A DNA stretch of 64,000 bases from VRUE01 sp963699225 (GTDB lineage: Bacteria; Actinomycetota; Thermoleophilia; Solirubrobacterales; 70-9), in contig OY969423.1 of NCBI GenBank assembly GCA_963699225.1, positions 2,108,001-2,172,000 on the forward strand. Reading direction: 5' to 3'. The translations under genes and the position numbers were made by a program. Under the pieces are notes generated by a model. That model saw only the letters and a program-made list of their open reading frames with translations, did no database searches and was not told the DNA's origin. The first letter of the stretch is position 1; each line of letters begins with the position of its first letter. This document shows, piece after piece, positions 1 to 8,282 of the stretch.

Positions 1-230
1 GCGAGCAGGCTGACGACCCCCGCCAGCATCGCCCGCACCAGCGTTGGCTCCGGCTCCAGTCCGACGATCTTTGCGGTCAGCCAAGCGCAGCCAAGCCAGG
101 CCAAGGGACCCACCAACCAGCCCCAGCTTTCAAAGAAGCCGTGGGAGAAGATCAGGGCGAGCAGCAGCGAAAGCAGCGCTACGGCAACCAGCTGCACCAA
201 CGCCACCCGCCAGAAGACTTCGAATCTCAC
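1..230 (-). CDS. Membrane protein, N-terminal part only
   Basis: The reading frame starts at a GTG (bases 230-228) and runs off the left edge of the window, giving about 76 residues. A GGGAGA sequence about 10 bases upstream is a reasonable ribosome binding site. The product is strongly hydrophobic, with two or three likely membrane segments: a first helix rich in Val, Leu and Ala at about residues 8-27, then a Trp-rich segment at about 33-48. I recognise no family. It points away from the tRNA-Val gene, so the two are divergent with about 75 bases between them. Confidence 0.6.
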   Translation of the reverse strand, partial: MRFEVFWRVALVQLVAVALLSLLLALIFSHGFFESWGWLVGPLAWLGCAWLTAKIVGLEPEPTLVRAMLAGVVSLL

Positions 231-304
231 GGTGCGGATTCTCCCATTCCACCGACCGCGCCACCTCCTCCTCCCGCGTGTTCCATAATCAGAGCGTTGC
301 GCCT

Positions 305-377
305 GGGCGGTTAGCTCAGCTGGGAGAGCACCTGCTTTACACGCAGGGGGTCACTGGTTCGAACCCAGTACCGCCCA
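305..377 (+). tRNA. tRNA-Val (anticodon TAC)
   Basis: The 73-base sequence folds as a cloverleaf. The acceptor stem GGGCGGT (305-311) pairs with ACCGCCC (370-376), followed by discriminator A377. The anticodon stem CCTGC/GCAGG encloses loop TTTACAC, giving anticodon TAC. The TTCGAAC T-loop is present. CCA is not encoded. Confidence 0.97.
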
Positions 378-389
378 TTGGGGATGGAG

Positions 390-1379
390 ATGATCCGAAC
401 AATTCGAGATGGAATTTTCTTGCTCGGGCTCACCGTGGTGATGGTCGCTGTCTTTGTTGGCTCTGCGCAGGGCGCTTTCCCCGGCAAAGCGGGCCCGCTC
501 GTCTACCCGCGGGCCAGCTTCGACGAATCCGCCGATACCGGTGGGCTGGTCCTGCACGGGCCGCGCCAGCGGCAGAAGCCGCACCGGCTGACCGCGAACT
601 CGGGCGATGACACGCCGTCGTTCTCGGCCGACGGGCGTTTTGTCGCCTTCGCCGGGAACTACGAAGCGGGCACTCCACTGCCCCCGGGCCGCCACATCTA
701 CGTGGTCAACGTTGACGGCAGCGGCCTGCGGCAGCTGACCACGGGTGCCAGCTTCGACGAGAACCCGGCTTTCTCGCCGAGGGGCAAACAGGTGGTCTTC
801 GACCGTCACACCGGCACCGGCAAGGCGCACATCTTCAGCGTCAACGTCGACGGCAGCGGCCTGCGCCAGCTCACCAACGGCAACTTCAACGACTCCGAAC
901 CGGTCTACATGCCAAGCGGCAAGCGGATCGTCTTCGTCAGCGATCGCGACCACAACGTCAAGACCGACCGCAGCGACATCTTCGCGATGGCCACCAGCGG
1001 CGCCAACCAGCGAGTCCTGATCGACGGGCCGCGCAACGAGTCCGAACCGGACACCGCGCCGAACGGCAAGAGCATCGCCTTCGTCAGTAACCGCGCGGCC
1101 GGGATCAACATCTTCGTCGCCGGCGCCAACGGCAAGCACGTGCTCCAGCTCACCCACAACAAGCGCGACTGCTTCAGCGGCAATTGCAACCTCAGCCCCG
1201 CTTGGTCACCTGATGGCAGGCACATCGCCTTTCTCGCCGTCGGTCGCTTCAGCAGCGATCTCGAGGTGATGCGAGCCGACGGGGGCGGCGAGAAGGAGTT
1301 CGCCAACGGCAGCACCGAAGAAGAAGGCTTTGGCACCACGGTCGGCCCCCCGAGCTGGGGACCCGCTGCCCGACCTTAA
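390..1379 (+). CDS. Secreted TolB-like beta-propeller protein (PD40 repeats)
   Basis: About 329 residues. The N-terminus (MIRTIRDG then a hydrophobic run ending near AQGA) is a signal peptide, so the product is probably exported. The body has repeated WD40-like beta-propeller blades of the TolB/PD40 type: NVDGSGLRQLT occurs twice, with recurring 'FSP-GK-VVF' and 'SPDGRHIAF' elements. Such proteins usually bind other proteins or sugars; nothing here suggests an enzyme. The gene begins 12 bases after tRNA-Val. TTG378, ATG384 and ATG390 are all in frame; ATG390 is chosen because it gives the best signal peptide, although the GGAG just before it is very close. Confidence 0.8.
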   Translation: MIRTIRDGIFLLGLTVVMVAVFVGSAQGAFPGKAGPLVYPRASFDESADTGGLVLHGPRQRQKPHRLTANSGDDTPSFSADGRFVAFAGNYEAGTPLPPGRHIYVVNVDGSGLRQLTTGASFDENPAFSPRGKQVVFDRHTGTGKAHIFSVNVDGSGLRQLTNGNFNDSEPVYMPSGKRIVFVSDRDHNVKTDRSDIFAMATSGANQRVLIDGPRNESEPDTAPNGKSIAFVSNRAAGINIFVAGANGKHVLQLTHNKRDCFSGNCNLSPAWSPDGRHIAFLAVGRFSSDLEVMRADGGGEKEFANGSTEEEGFGTTVGPPSWGPAARP

Positions 1380-1440
1380 CATCGATTCGTGGCATGTTCG
1401 CTATCTTGAAATTTGGGCAAACGGGAGGGGAAGAGGGTCT

Positions 1441-2241
1441 ATGAAGAAGAGGATCGCAGCAGTAACTGTGCTCGCCTTGCTTGTCGCCGCCGCGACAGCC
1501 AGCGCGATCAACGTGCACGTCGTGATTGGCAACCTGGTGCTTGACGCTCACGGGGATTACGCGCCGAAGGCGCTGCCGAGGCACGAAAACGCGCCGATCA
1601 TGACTGAAGGTGGCGGCAAACTCTCGACCCTCACTGGCGAGCTGCCCCCGATCCTCGACAAATTCGTGCTCGAATTCGACAAGCACGGTGCCCTCGACAC
1701 CACCGGCCTCGCGGTCTGCACCAAAGGCAAACTCGTCGCCACCGACGTGCCCACCGCCCGCAAAGCCTGCAAGGGCGCGATCGTCGGCGAAGGCTTCGGC
1801 ACCGCGGTGGTCAAGTTCCCCGAACAGGCGCCGATCAAAGTCGGCTCGCCGATCACCCTCTTCAACGGCCCCAAAAAGGGCAACGACGACACGATCATCG
1901 CCCACGCCCACCTCGACTACCCCGGCCCGACGACCTTCATCGTCCCGATCGTGATCGAAAAAATCCACAAAGGCTCGTTCGGCTATCGCGTCAACGTGAA
2001 AATCCCCAAGATCGCCGGCGGCTATGGCCACCCGATCGAAGGCACCGCCAAAGTCGGCAAGAAATGGACCTACAAGGGCAAGAAGCACAGCTACATCAAC
2101 GCCCGCTGCGAAACCGGCCACTTCGTCGTCCACGGAGCCTTCAGCTTCAAAGGTGGCCCGGAAGAAACGGCCGCGCAGGCGGAAGAGGCGAAAAGCATTC
2201 TCAACGCCACCTTCCTGCTGCCCTGCAAGGTGCGTAACTAG
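1441..2241 (+). CDS. Secreted protein of unknown function, tandem paralogue 1
   Basis: 266 residues. ATG1441 follows a purine-rich GGGAGGGGAAGAGGG ribosome binding site. The signal peptide (MKKRIAAVTVLALLV, cleavage near TASA) marks it as exported. I do not recognise the family. It is a clear paralogue of the next gene: both share GGGK-ST-(T/S)GELPPIL, a FPEQ-P element, IEKIHKG, KIPKIAGGYGHP and NARCETG, and end with a conserved PCKV. Three or four conserved cysteines suggest disulfides. The two genes are 14 bases apart and surely co-transcribed. Confidence 0.8.
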   Translation: MKKRIAAVTVLALLVAAATASAINVHVVIGNLVLDAHGDYAPKALPRHENAPIMTEGGGKLSTLTGELPPILDKFVLEFDKHGALDTTGLAVCTKGKLVATDVPTARKACKGAIVGEGFGTAVVKFPEQAPIKVGSPITLFNGPKKGNDDTIIAHAHLDYPGPTTFIVPIVIEKIHKGSFGYRVNVKIPKIAGGYGHPIEGTAKVGKKWTYKGKKHSYINARCETGHFVVHGAFSFKGGPEETAAQAEEAKSILNATFLLPCKVRN

Positions 2242-2255
2242 AGGAGGAGATCGGG

Positions 2256-3059
2256 ATGAGGGGACAGCGCCGGAAGAGTCTCCTCGTCCTCGGCCTGCTT
2301 GCCGTGGCGGCGCTTGCGCTGGCCGCCACGGTCGTCTCCGCTCGCCGCGACAACGACACGGTCAAACTCCAGGTCGGCGACCTGCTGATCAACGGCCGCG
2401 GGGGGTTCCGGCCGGAAACGCTGCCGAAGCACCGTGACGCGCCGATCAAGATCTACGGTGGCGGCAAGGTCTCGACGATCTCGGGCGAACTGCCGCCGAT
2501 CCTGGAAACGATCACCTTCGAATTCGACAAGCACGGCCACGTCGATACGACCGGCCTCGAAGTCTGCACCGCGGGGAAGTTGCAGGCGACCACCGTGCCC
2601 GCCGCCCGCAAGGCCTGCCCGAACGCGATCGTCGGCACGGGCTACGGCACCGCGACCGTCGCCTTTCCGGAACAGAAACCGTTCCCGGTCTCCTCGCCGA
2701 TCACGATCTTCAACGGTCCGAAGGTGCACGGATTCGACTCGGTCCTCGCCCACGCCTACACGACGGTTCCGGTGGCGACTACCTTCATCGTCCCCGTCGT
2801 GATCGAAAAAATCCACAAAGGTGTCTACGGCTATCGCGTCAAAGCCAAAATCCCCAAGATCGCCGGCGGCTACGGCCACCCCGCCTCGGGTCACATCACG
2901 GTTAACCGCAAATGGACCTTCAAGGGCAAGAAGCACAGCTACGTCAACGCCCGCTGCGAAACCGGCCGCCTGCAGGCGCGCGGGGAATTCCTCTTCCAGG
3001 ACGGCACCTTCCTCACCGGCACCTTCTTCCGGCCCTGCAAGGTGCTGCCGGGCAGCTAG
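2256..3059 (+). CDS. Secreted protein of unknown function, tandem paralogue 2
   Basis: 267 residues. The start ATG2256 is preceded by GAGGAGGAG. The N-terminus (MRGQRRKSLLVLGLLAV then an Ala-rich stretch) is a signal peptide. It is homologous along its length to the preceding gene. Some blocks are nearly identical at the DNA level, for example the IEKIHKG and KIPKIAGGYGHP regions, which points to a fairly recent tandem duplication or ongoing gene conversion. Its stop overlaps the convergent zinc-finger gene by four bases. No function can be assigned. Confidence 0.8.
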   Translation: MRGQRRKSLLVLGLLAVAALALAATVVSARRDNDTVKLQVGDLLINGRGGFRPETLPKHRDAPIKIYGGGKVSTISGELPPILETITFEFDKHGHVDTTGLEVCTAGKLQATTVPAARKACPNAIVGTGYGTATVAFPEQKPFPVSSPITIFNGPKVHGFDSVLAHAYTTVPVATTFIVPVVIEKIHKGVYGYRVKAKIPKIAGGYGHPASGHITVNRKWTFKGKKHSYVNARCETGRLQARGEFLFQDGTFLTGTFFRPCKVLPGS

Positions 3060-3349
3060 CTGCGCTTCGCCCGCAGGCGCTGCCACAGCGAGGGCGGGCG
3101 CGGCTGCGTCCGCCGCCACTCTTCCTCGGTCGGCAGGTTGCCCGCCTGGCGTTCGCGCAGCACGCACTTGGTGTGGGCGTGACGACGCTGGCTGCGGTCG
3201 TCCTCGGGGGCGATCAGGACGTGCTCGCTGAGCGCCGCTAGGTGCTTGCCGCAGATCGGGCAGCGATAGGTCGCCGGCTTCATGTTCTGGGCGCGACGCA
3301 TCGACCACCAGCGGACCGGTGGGCGCTTGGCCGCCTGCTTGCGGGCCAT
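3056..3349 (-). CDS. Small putative zinc-binding protein
   Basis: 97 residues, basic at both ends. A CPICGKH element at about residues 31-37 and a later HxxC (HTKC, about residues 59-62) resemble a single zinc-ribbon or C2H2-like site. The gene starts only four bases after the upstream MpaB-like gene ends, so both are probably one transcript. It converges on the secreted paralogue with a four-base overlap. No known function; nucleic-acid binding is possible from the basic charge and zinc site, but this is inference. Confidence 0.6.
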   Translation of the reverse strand: MARKQAAKRPPVRWWSMRRAQNMKPATYRCPICGKHLAALSEHVLIAPEDDRSQRRHAHTKCVLRERQAGNLPTEEEWRRTQPRPPSLWQRLRAKRS

Positions 3350-3353
3350 CGGC

Positions 3354-4244
3354 TCAGGCGCCGGCGTGTAGCTGCGGGGTAACGGTGCCGCCGCGCTGGT
3401 GCTCGGTCTTGCTGACCACGTCGAAGAAGACGTCGTTGCGGCCGCGGCGCATCTTGCGCGGGAAGTAGCGGCGGGCGCGGCGGTGGGTCGCGGTCATCGC
3501 CCGGAAGCTCCGCTCGTGCGCCGCGCTCCAGCGGATGCCGAAGATCTCCCGCACCCGCGGCGGCAGCGTGCCCTTGATGATGTGGTTCTGGGCGACGATG
3601 TTGCCGCGTGCTGCGCGCGGCACCGGTTGCTCAAAGGCGACCAGCGGGGCCATCTCCAGTCCGTGCGCGGTCGCCTGCAGGTCGGCAGAGGAGAGGCGCT
3701 CCTCCCACCAGGCGCTGAACTCGCGGTAGCTGCCGGGGACCTCGCCGGCGGGGAGGCCGAAGAGCTCGCCGAAGCGGACGTAGTCCTGCCAGAGGTCCTC
3801 GCGCTCCCCCTCGCTCAGCGGGCGCACCATCGTCTCGTACATCGCCCGGCCCGAGTCGGCGATCACCGCCAGCGTCCACAGCATCAGCTCCGGGTCGAAG
3901 GCCGAGTAGGCCGTACCGGCGGGGTGGATGCCGGCGTCTTCGGGCAGCGTGCCCTTGACCCGCTCATGCAGCCGCTGCACCACCGCCAATGCTTTGTCGG
4001 CTTCCTCGCGGGTGCCAAGCAGGATCGTCTCCTGGATCTTCGCCGTGCGGGCGAGGCGCTGGAAGGGCCGGTTGGCCGAGCGGGTGCTCATCATCGTGCC
4101 GGTGTAGGTGAGCGGCTCCAGGGCGCCGATCAGCAGCGCCCGCTGGCCGTAGAGCAGGCCGACCGAGCGCTCGCCGTGGACCATCCGGGCCGCCGAGCGG
4201 CCGGGGGGGAAGTAGTGCGAGTCGGTGTCTGCTGGGGGCGCCAT
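3354..4244 (-). CDS. MpaB/DUF2236-family oxygenase
   Basis: 296 residues matching the ER-bound oxygenase MpaB / rubber oxygenase catalytic domain family (DUF2236). Typical features are an N-terminal GRSAARMVHGERSVGLLYG segment, a conserved RP-QRL-RT, and a GIHPAGTAYSAFDPELMLW-like block that carries the family's conserved HPxGxxY. Members are haem-dependent oxidases or hydrolases of varied substrates; the substrate here is unknown. It lies 14 bases downstream of the ftsH-like gene on the same strand, and its stop is followed at once by the small zinc protein. Confidence 0.8.
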   Translation of the reverse strand: MAPPADTDSHYFPPGRSAARMVHGERSVGLLYGQRALLIGALEPLTYTGTMMSTRSANRPFQRLARTAKIQETILLGTREEADKALAVVQRLHERVKGTLPEDAGIHPAGTAYSAFDPELMLWTLAVIADSGRAMYETMVRPLSEGEREDLWQDYVRFGELFGLPAGEVPGSYREFSAWWEERLSSADLQATAHGLEMAPLVAFEQPVPRAARGNIVAQNHIIKGTLPPRVREIFGIRWSAAHERSFRAMTATHRRARRYFPRKMRRGRNDVFFDVVSKTEHQRGGTVTPQLHAGA

Positions 4245-4258
4245 CTCTGCCGACGATG

Positions 4259-5824
4259 CTAGCTCGGCTCCGGCGCCTCCGTGGAAAGCGTGGCCACGGC
4301 GCGATCAAGCATTCCCGAACGTGAGGGGGTGTGCAGTTCGTGGGCGGCGAAGATCTCGTCGAGGTCCTCGCGGGTGAGAGTCTCGCGCTCGAGTGCGTTG
4401 GCGGCGAGGTTGTCGAGGCATTCGCGATTGCTTGCCAGCAGCGCGCGGGCACGGCGGTGCGCTTCGCGGGCGAGCACCATCGCCGCCCGATCGACATCGC
4501 GGCGAGTCTGGTCGGAGACTGCGTAGTCGCCGGTCGGCAGCGCGATCGGCGGCGCCCCGTCGGCATCGAGCGAGACGCCCATGCCGAATTCGGCGGCCAT
4601 CTGCTTGCAGACGGCGTGCACGCGCGCGAGGTCGTCGACGGCCCCGGAGTAGGAGTTGGCGAACACCTCTTCCTCGGCGGCGCGGCCGCCGAGCAGGGTG
4701 ACGACCTCGTCGATCAGCTCGTCGCGCGACTTCAAGTAGGTGTCCTCCTCCGGCGAGTGGCCGACGAAGCCGAGCGCCGGGCCGCGCGGGACGATGGAGA
4801 GGATCTCCGGCGGATCGAGACCGAGCAGCCGGCGGCAGAGCGCGTGGCCGGCCTCGTGGTAGGCGACGATGCGGCGCTCCTTCTGGTTCAGGCGCCGCGC
4901 CTGCTGGGAGCCGACCGACTGGCGCAGCAGCGCCTCGTCGAGGTCCTCGCGGGCCGTCGCTTTGCGCTCGGCGCGGCCGGCGATGATCGCCGCCTCGTTG
5001 AGCGCGTTGGCGAGCTGGGCGCCGGTCATCCCGGTCGTCTTGCGGGCGACATCGGTGAGGTCGAGATCGTCGGCCAGCGGCTTGCCCTTGGCGTGGGCGC
5101 GCAGGATCGCCTCGCGGCCGTCGCGATCGGGCGGTGAGACCAGCACCTGGCGATCGAAGCGGCCCGGTCGCAGCAGCGCCTTGTCGAGCTTGTCGACGTT
5201 GTTGGAGGCGGCGATGACGATCACGGTGCCGGGATCGCGCTCGAATCCGTCGAGCTCGACCAGCAGCTGATTGAGCGCCTGCTCGCGCTCACTAGAGCCA
5301 CCATCGCCGCCTCCACCACTGCGCGCTCCACCGACGGCATCGAGCTCGTCGATGAAGATCACGGCGCGCCCTGACTTGCGCGCCTCCTTGAACAGCCGCC
5401 GGATGCGGGCGGCACCCCTCCCGACAAACATCTCTACGAAGCTCGAGCCCGAGGCGGCGAAGAAGTCGACGCCGGCCTGCGCGGCAACCGCCCGCGCCAG
5501 CATCGTCTTGCCGGTCCCGGGGGGACCGAAGAGCAGCACCCCGCGCGGCGGCTGGGCGCCCAGCGCGGCGAAGCGCTTGGGATCGCGCAGCCACTCGGCG
5601 ACGTCCATCAGCTCGTCCTTGGCCGCGTCGACGCCCTGCACGTCGTCCCAGAGCACCGGCGCGGTCTTGCTCGCCTTGACCGTCTCCGGCTTGGTCGTGC
5701 CCATCGTCGTCCGCATCAGCCGGAAGAAGACGAAGAGCAGCATCGCCATGAAGACGACGCCGAAGACCGGATACCAGTCGAAGGCGAATTCCTGGATCTG
5801 GTTGGTGGTCAGTGCAAACGTCAT
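4259..5824 (-). CDS. ftsH: Short FtsH-type membrane AAA+ zinc protease
   Basis: 521 residues from ATG5824. One N-terminal membrane helix (about residues 18-35) is followed by an AAA+ domain with Walker A GPPGTGKT (100-107), Walker B VIFIDE (155-160) and an RPGRFDR second-region-of-homology element (219-225). The M41 peptidase domain has the zinc motif HEAGH (323-327), and an Asp in SGAVDDL is the likely third ligand. FtsH degrades membrane and short-lived cytosolic proteins as a hexamer. Typical FtsH is 600-700 residues with two membrane helices around an external domain; here the first helix and that domain are missing. An in-frame upstream start (to 5887) would add about 21 residues without supplying them. 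Confidence 0.9.
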   Translation of the reverse strand: MTFALTTNQIQEFAFDWYPVFGVVFMAMLLFVFFRLMRTTMGTTKPETVKASKTAPVLWDDVQGVDAAKDELMDVAEWLRDPKRFAALGAQPPRGVLLFGPPGTGKTMLARAVAAQAGVDFFAASGSSFVEMFVGRGAARIRRLFKEARKSGRAVIFIDELDAVGGARSGGGGDGGSSEREQALNQLLVELDGFERDPGTVIVIAASNNVDKLDKALLRPGRFDRQVLVSPPDRDGREAILRAHAKGKPLADDLDLTDVARKTTGMTGAQLANALNEAAIIAGRAERKATAREDLDEALLRQSVGSQQARRLNQKERRIVAYHEAGHALCRRLLGLDPPEILSIVPRGPALGFVGHSPEEDTYLKSRDELIDEVVTLLGGRAAEEEVFANSYSGAVDDLARVHAVCKQMAAEFGMGVSLDADGAPPIALPTGDYAVSDQTRRDVDRAAMVLAREAHRRARALLASNRECLDNLAANALERETLTREDLDEIFAAHELHTPSRSGMLDRAVATLSTEAPEPS

Positions 5825-5950
5825 GCGATTGCCTTGCGATCGAAAAAGGAGTGAATCCTCAGAACTAACGAGTGAGTTTGGGGGCAATACGCGCGCACAC
5901 CAATCGCATATGCGTCCAGGTCGTGCCTGGGAGCTAAAGATCGGCGCTTG

Positions 5951-6625
5951 TTAAAGCTCGCGGGGAGCGACGACGCCGCTCTGCATGGCCCGCTCGATGA
6001 GGGCGACCCGCTTGCGGTTCTGCGGCAGGTCCTCGAGCTCGAGCTTCTCGAAGAGGGCCCGCATGTGGGTCTTGACCGCGTCGACGCTGAGGTGGAGCTC
6101 CTCGGCGATCGCCTGGTTGGTCGGCGGCGTGGCGAAGGCGGCGCCGTCCTTGAAGGGGCGGCAGAGGGCGAGCAGGACGCGGCGCTGGCCGGGTGAGATC
6201 GTCGCCGCGGCTGGGACCTCGCTGGCGACGACGGTCGCTTCCGGGGCGGACTCGCCGGGACGGCGGAAGAGCACGGTGGTGCGGCCGAAGCGCAGCGTGT
6301 CGCCGTCGCGCAGGTGCTTGCGGCCGTGCACGCGCTCGCTGCCGACGAAGGAGCCGTTGCGGGAGAGGCCGTCGTCGAGCAGCGTGCACTCGCCGGCAAC
6401 CACCTCGATCTGGGCATGCAGGGCGGAGACCTCGTCGTCCCAGTCGATCCGCAGTCCCGCCGCCTCGCCGCGGCCGATCCAGAGCTCGGCGGTGTTCTCC
6501 TCGATCACGACGATCCGCTGCTCGCCCTCGCCGTCGCGCAGCACGAGGAAGGGCCGCCCGCCCCGTTCGGCCTCGATCTGCGCCTTCAGCTCGGCGGCGC
6601 TGGTCTGTCGTGGCTCGGCATTCAC
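5951..6625 (-). CDS. FHA-domain transcriptional regulator
   Basis: 224 residues from GTG6625, which has AGGA eight bases upstream. The middle (about residues 40-120) is a forkhead-associated domain: WIGRGE, then SALHAQI with the phosphothreonine-contacting Ser and His, then LSRNGSFVG with the conserved Asn-Gly. The C-terminus (about 150-215) is a winged-helix or LuxR-like DNA-binding domain, with PTNQAIAEELHLS and VDAVKTHMRALFEKL. The architecture suggests a regulator that recognises phosphorylated partners of Ser/Thr kinases. It is followed by the FtsH gene on the same strand about 125 bases away; no kinase gene is in the window. Confidence 0.85.
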   Translation of the reverse strand: MNAEPRQTSAAELKAQIEAERGGRPFLVLRDGEGEQRIVVIEENTAELWIGRGEAAGLRIDWDDEVSALHAQIEVVAGECTLLDDGLSRNGSFVGSERVHGRKHLRDGDTLRFGRTTVLFRRPGESAPEATVVASEVPAAATISPGQRRVLLALCRPFKDGAAFATPPTNQAIAEELHLSVDAVKTHMRALFEKLELEDLPQNRKRVALIERAMQSGVVAPREL

Positions 6626-6650
6626 GGCGCTGATCCTACGAGCCGCCTCG

Positions 6651-6697
6651 TTCCGGTGCGCCTTATGCGGGCTATAGCTACATAAAGCGCGCCGGAA
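6651..6697. repeat. Palindromic repeat, group B copy 1
   Basis: A 17-base arm (6651-6667, starting TTCCGGTGCGCC) is nearly complementary to 6681-6697, with two imperfect positions, around a 13-base loop that contains GCTATAGC. It lies between the divergent FHA gene and the secreted protein at 6812. Its arm CCGG(T/C)GCGCTTTATG is shared with the palindrome at 52093, which defines a dispersed repeat group. Confidence 0.6.
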
Positions 6698-6811
6698 GGC
6701 CGGGAAGGGGTGAGGGGGTCCACCCCTGGGGGGTCTGGGAGGTGTGGCGGATGCGGGCGAAGGTTTCTGCACAAGGCACTCACCCGCCAAACAGACCCAA
6801 AGGAGACTCAA

Positions 6812-7441
6812 ATGACTCGCAACCGCACCGCCCAGAAGATCGCCCGCCGCGCCGGCCTCATTGCCGCCTTCGCCTGCCTCGCTCTCGCCGTTGTTCCGGC
6901 CGCCGGTCAGGCCAAGGCGCCGGTCCGCTTCGGCGCCATGCTCAACTCGAACGTGCAGCCCTCGAACTCGCTGCCGGGCCTCACCTGCAACGGCCCCGAA
7001 ACCGCGCTCGAACCCTGCACGATGGTCCTCAACGACGCCTACGGCCGGCCGAACGGTGGCGAGATCGCGCCGAAGACCGGCACGATCAAGAAGATCCGCC
7101 TGATCGCCGGCGGCCCCGGCAGCTTCCGCCTGCTGGCGGTCAAGCACATCAACGGCACCGACGCGCTCGCCAAGCGCTACGGCCAGCGCATCGAATACCG
7201 CGGCCAGATGGAATCGGCCGAAGAAGAAGGCGACTACAACGTCGAGTCCTTCCCGGTCGACATGAAGATCAAGAAGGGCGAGCAGCTGGCGATCCGCGGC
7301 AGCATCACCTCGATGATCCGCTGCTCCTCGGGTGGTCCCAACACCCTGATTTACACGCCACCACTTTTCCTCGGCGGCTACTTCAAACCGGCGACTAGGA
7401 CCGACGGTTGCTGGCTGCTGATGGAAGCGCTGATCAAGTAA
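6812..7441 (+). CDS. Secreted protein of unknown function
   Basis: 209 residues. ATG6812 has a strong AGGAG ribosome binding site seven bases upstream. The signal peptide is clear (basic start, then an Ala/Leu-rich core ending near AGQAKA). The mature part has four or five cysteines (for example LTCNGPE, EPCTM, MIRCSSGG, DGCWLL) and looks like an all-beta extracellular domain. I recognise no family. It stands alone between the palindrome at 6651 and a strong hairpin terminator. Confidence 0.75.
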   Translation: MTRNRTAQKIARRAGLIAAFACLALAVVPAAGQAKAPVRFGAMLNSNVQPSNSLPGLTCNGPETALEPCTMVLNDAYGRPNGGEIAPKTGTIKKIRLIAGGPGSFRLLAVKHINGTDALAKRYGQRIEYRGQMESAEEEGDYNVESFPVDMKIKKGEQLAIRGSITSMIRCSSGGPNTLIYTPPLFLGGYFKPATRTDGCWLLMEALIK

Positions 7442-7462
7442 CGCCGATCTCTCCCTGGCGCA

Positions 7463-7486
7463 CGAGGCCCGCTTCGGCGGGCCTCG
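7463..7486. terminator. Hairpin terminator between convergent genes
   Basis: A perfect 10-base-pair stem (7463-7472 with 7477-7486) closed by a TTCG tetraloop, lying between the ends of two convergent genes. There is no U-run, as is common in high-GC actinobacteria. It can serve both directions. Confidence 0.8.
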
Positions 7487-7492
7487 CCGCGT

Positions 7493-8239
7493 TCAGCCTC
7501 GCTCGACCTGCGATCCGCCGACGATCGCCTCGGTGCCGTCGTCGCCGAAGACGATCCAGGCCTTGTTTCCGCCGTCGTAGTCGGGCGCCCAGAGCTTCAT
7601 CGTCGCCGGGCGTCCCCAGACGGTGACGGCCTCCTCGCCGGTCTCATCCTCGCCGCGCCAGATCCGCACGAAGGGGTTGCCCTCGCGCTCGGCACCGATC
7701 GTGGTCGACTCGCGATGGCCGGGGTGGACGATGGTCTCCGGATGCAACTCCATCAGCCGCATCACCGAGGTCTTCAGGTCCGCGAAGCCGCTTGCGCCTG
7801 GAGCCATCGTGCCGCCGACGGTGCCCTTGAAGAGGACGTCAGCGGTGAAGACGTCGGTGCCGTTGACGAGGAAGGCGACGTGGCCGGCCGCGTGGCCTGG
7901 GGTCGAGATCGCTTCAATCTCCAGATCGCCGGTGCTGAGCGTCTCGCCGTCTGCGATCGTCTCGGCGACCTCGTCCTCGATTTCTCCCAAGGCCTCGGCG
8001 TGGGCCACCATCGGCACGCCGCCAAGTTGCTCCTGCGCCGCGGCGAGGCCGGCGATGTGATCGCCGTGCGGGTGGGTGATCAGGATGTGGGTGATCTCGA
8101 TCCCGTCCTGCTCGGCGCGCTCGAGCAGGGGCCCGAGGTCGTCGTTGCCGTCGATCAGCACACCCTTGCCACCGGCTTCATCGGCGACCAGGTAGGCGTT
8201 GGACAGCCACTGCGGGTTCTCGGTCCTCTCGACGATCAA
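7493..8239 (-). CDS. Metallo-beta-lactamase-fold hydrolase
   Basis: 248 residues. The start is TTG8239, chosen because AAGGAGA lies at ideal spacing upstream and the protein start LIVERTENPQW fits the family. The zinc motif HPHGDH (HxHxDH) is present, followed by STPGHAAGH and a later VHPGH carrying the remaining metal ligands. This is the glyoxalase II / persulfide-dioxygenase-like branch of the superfamily, usually thioester or lactone hydrolases. It is the last gene of the lipid-modification operon, 43 bases after the alpha/beta hydrolase, so a role in clearing a thioester or related product is possible but unproven. Confidence 0.85.
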   Translation of the reverse strand: MIVERTENPQWLSNAYLVADEAGGKGVLIDGNDDLGPLLERAEQDGIEITHILITHPHGDHIAGLAAAQEQLGGVPMVAHAEALGEIEDEVAETIADGETLSTGDLEIEAISTPGHAAGHVAFLVNGTDVFTADVLFKGTVGGTMAPGASGFADLKTSVMRLMELHPETIVHPGHRESTTIGAEREGNPFVRIWRGEDETGEEAVTVWGRPATMKLWAPDYDGGNKAWIVFGDDGTEAIVGGSQVERG

Positions 8240-8282
8240 GCGCGTCTCCTTCTGGGTTGCAGGTGTCGAAACTCTCCCAGAC

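Noticed and set aside
44..610. Open frame running through the tRNA-Val gene
   Set aside because: It crosses a clear tRNA and the start of the TolB-like gene in another frame, and the sequence is Arg/Ala-rich without any motif.
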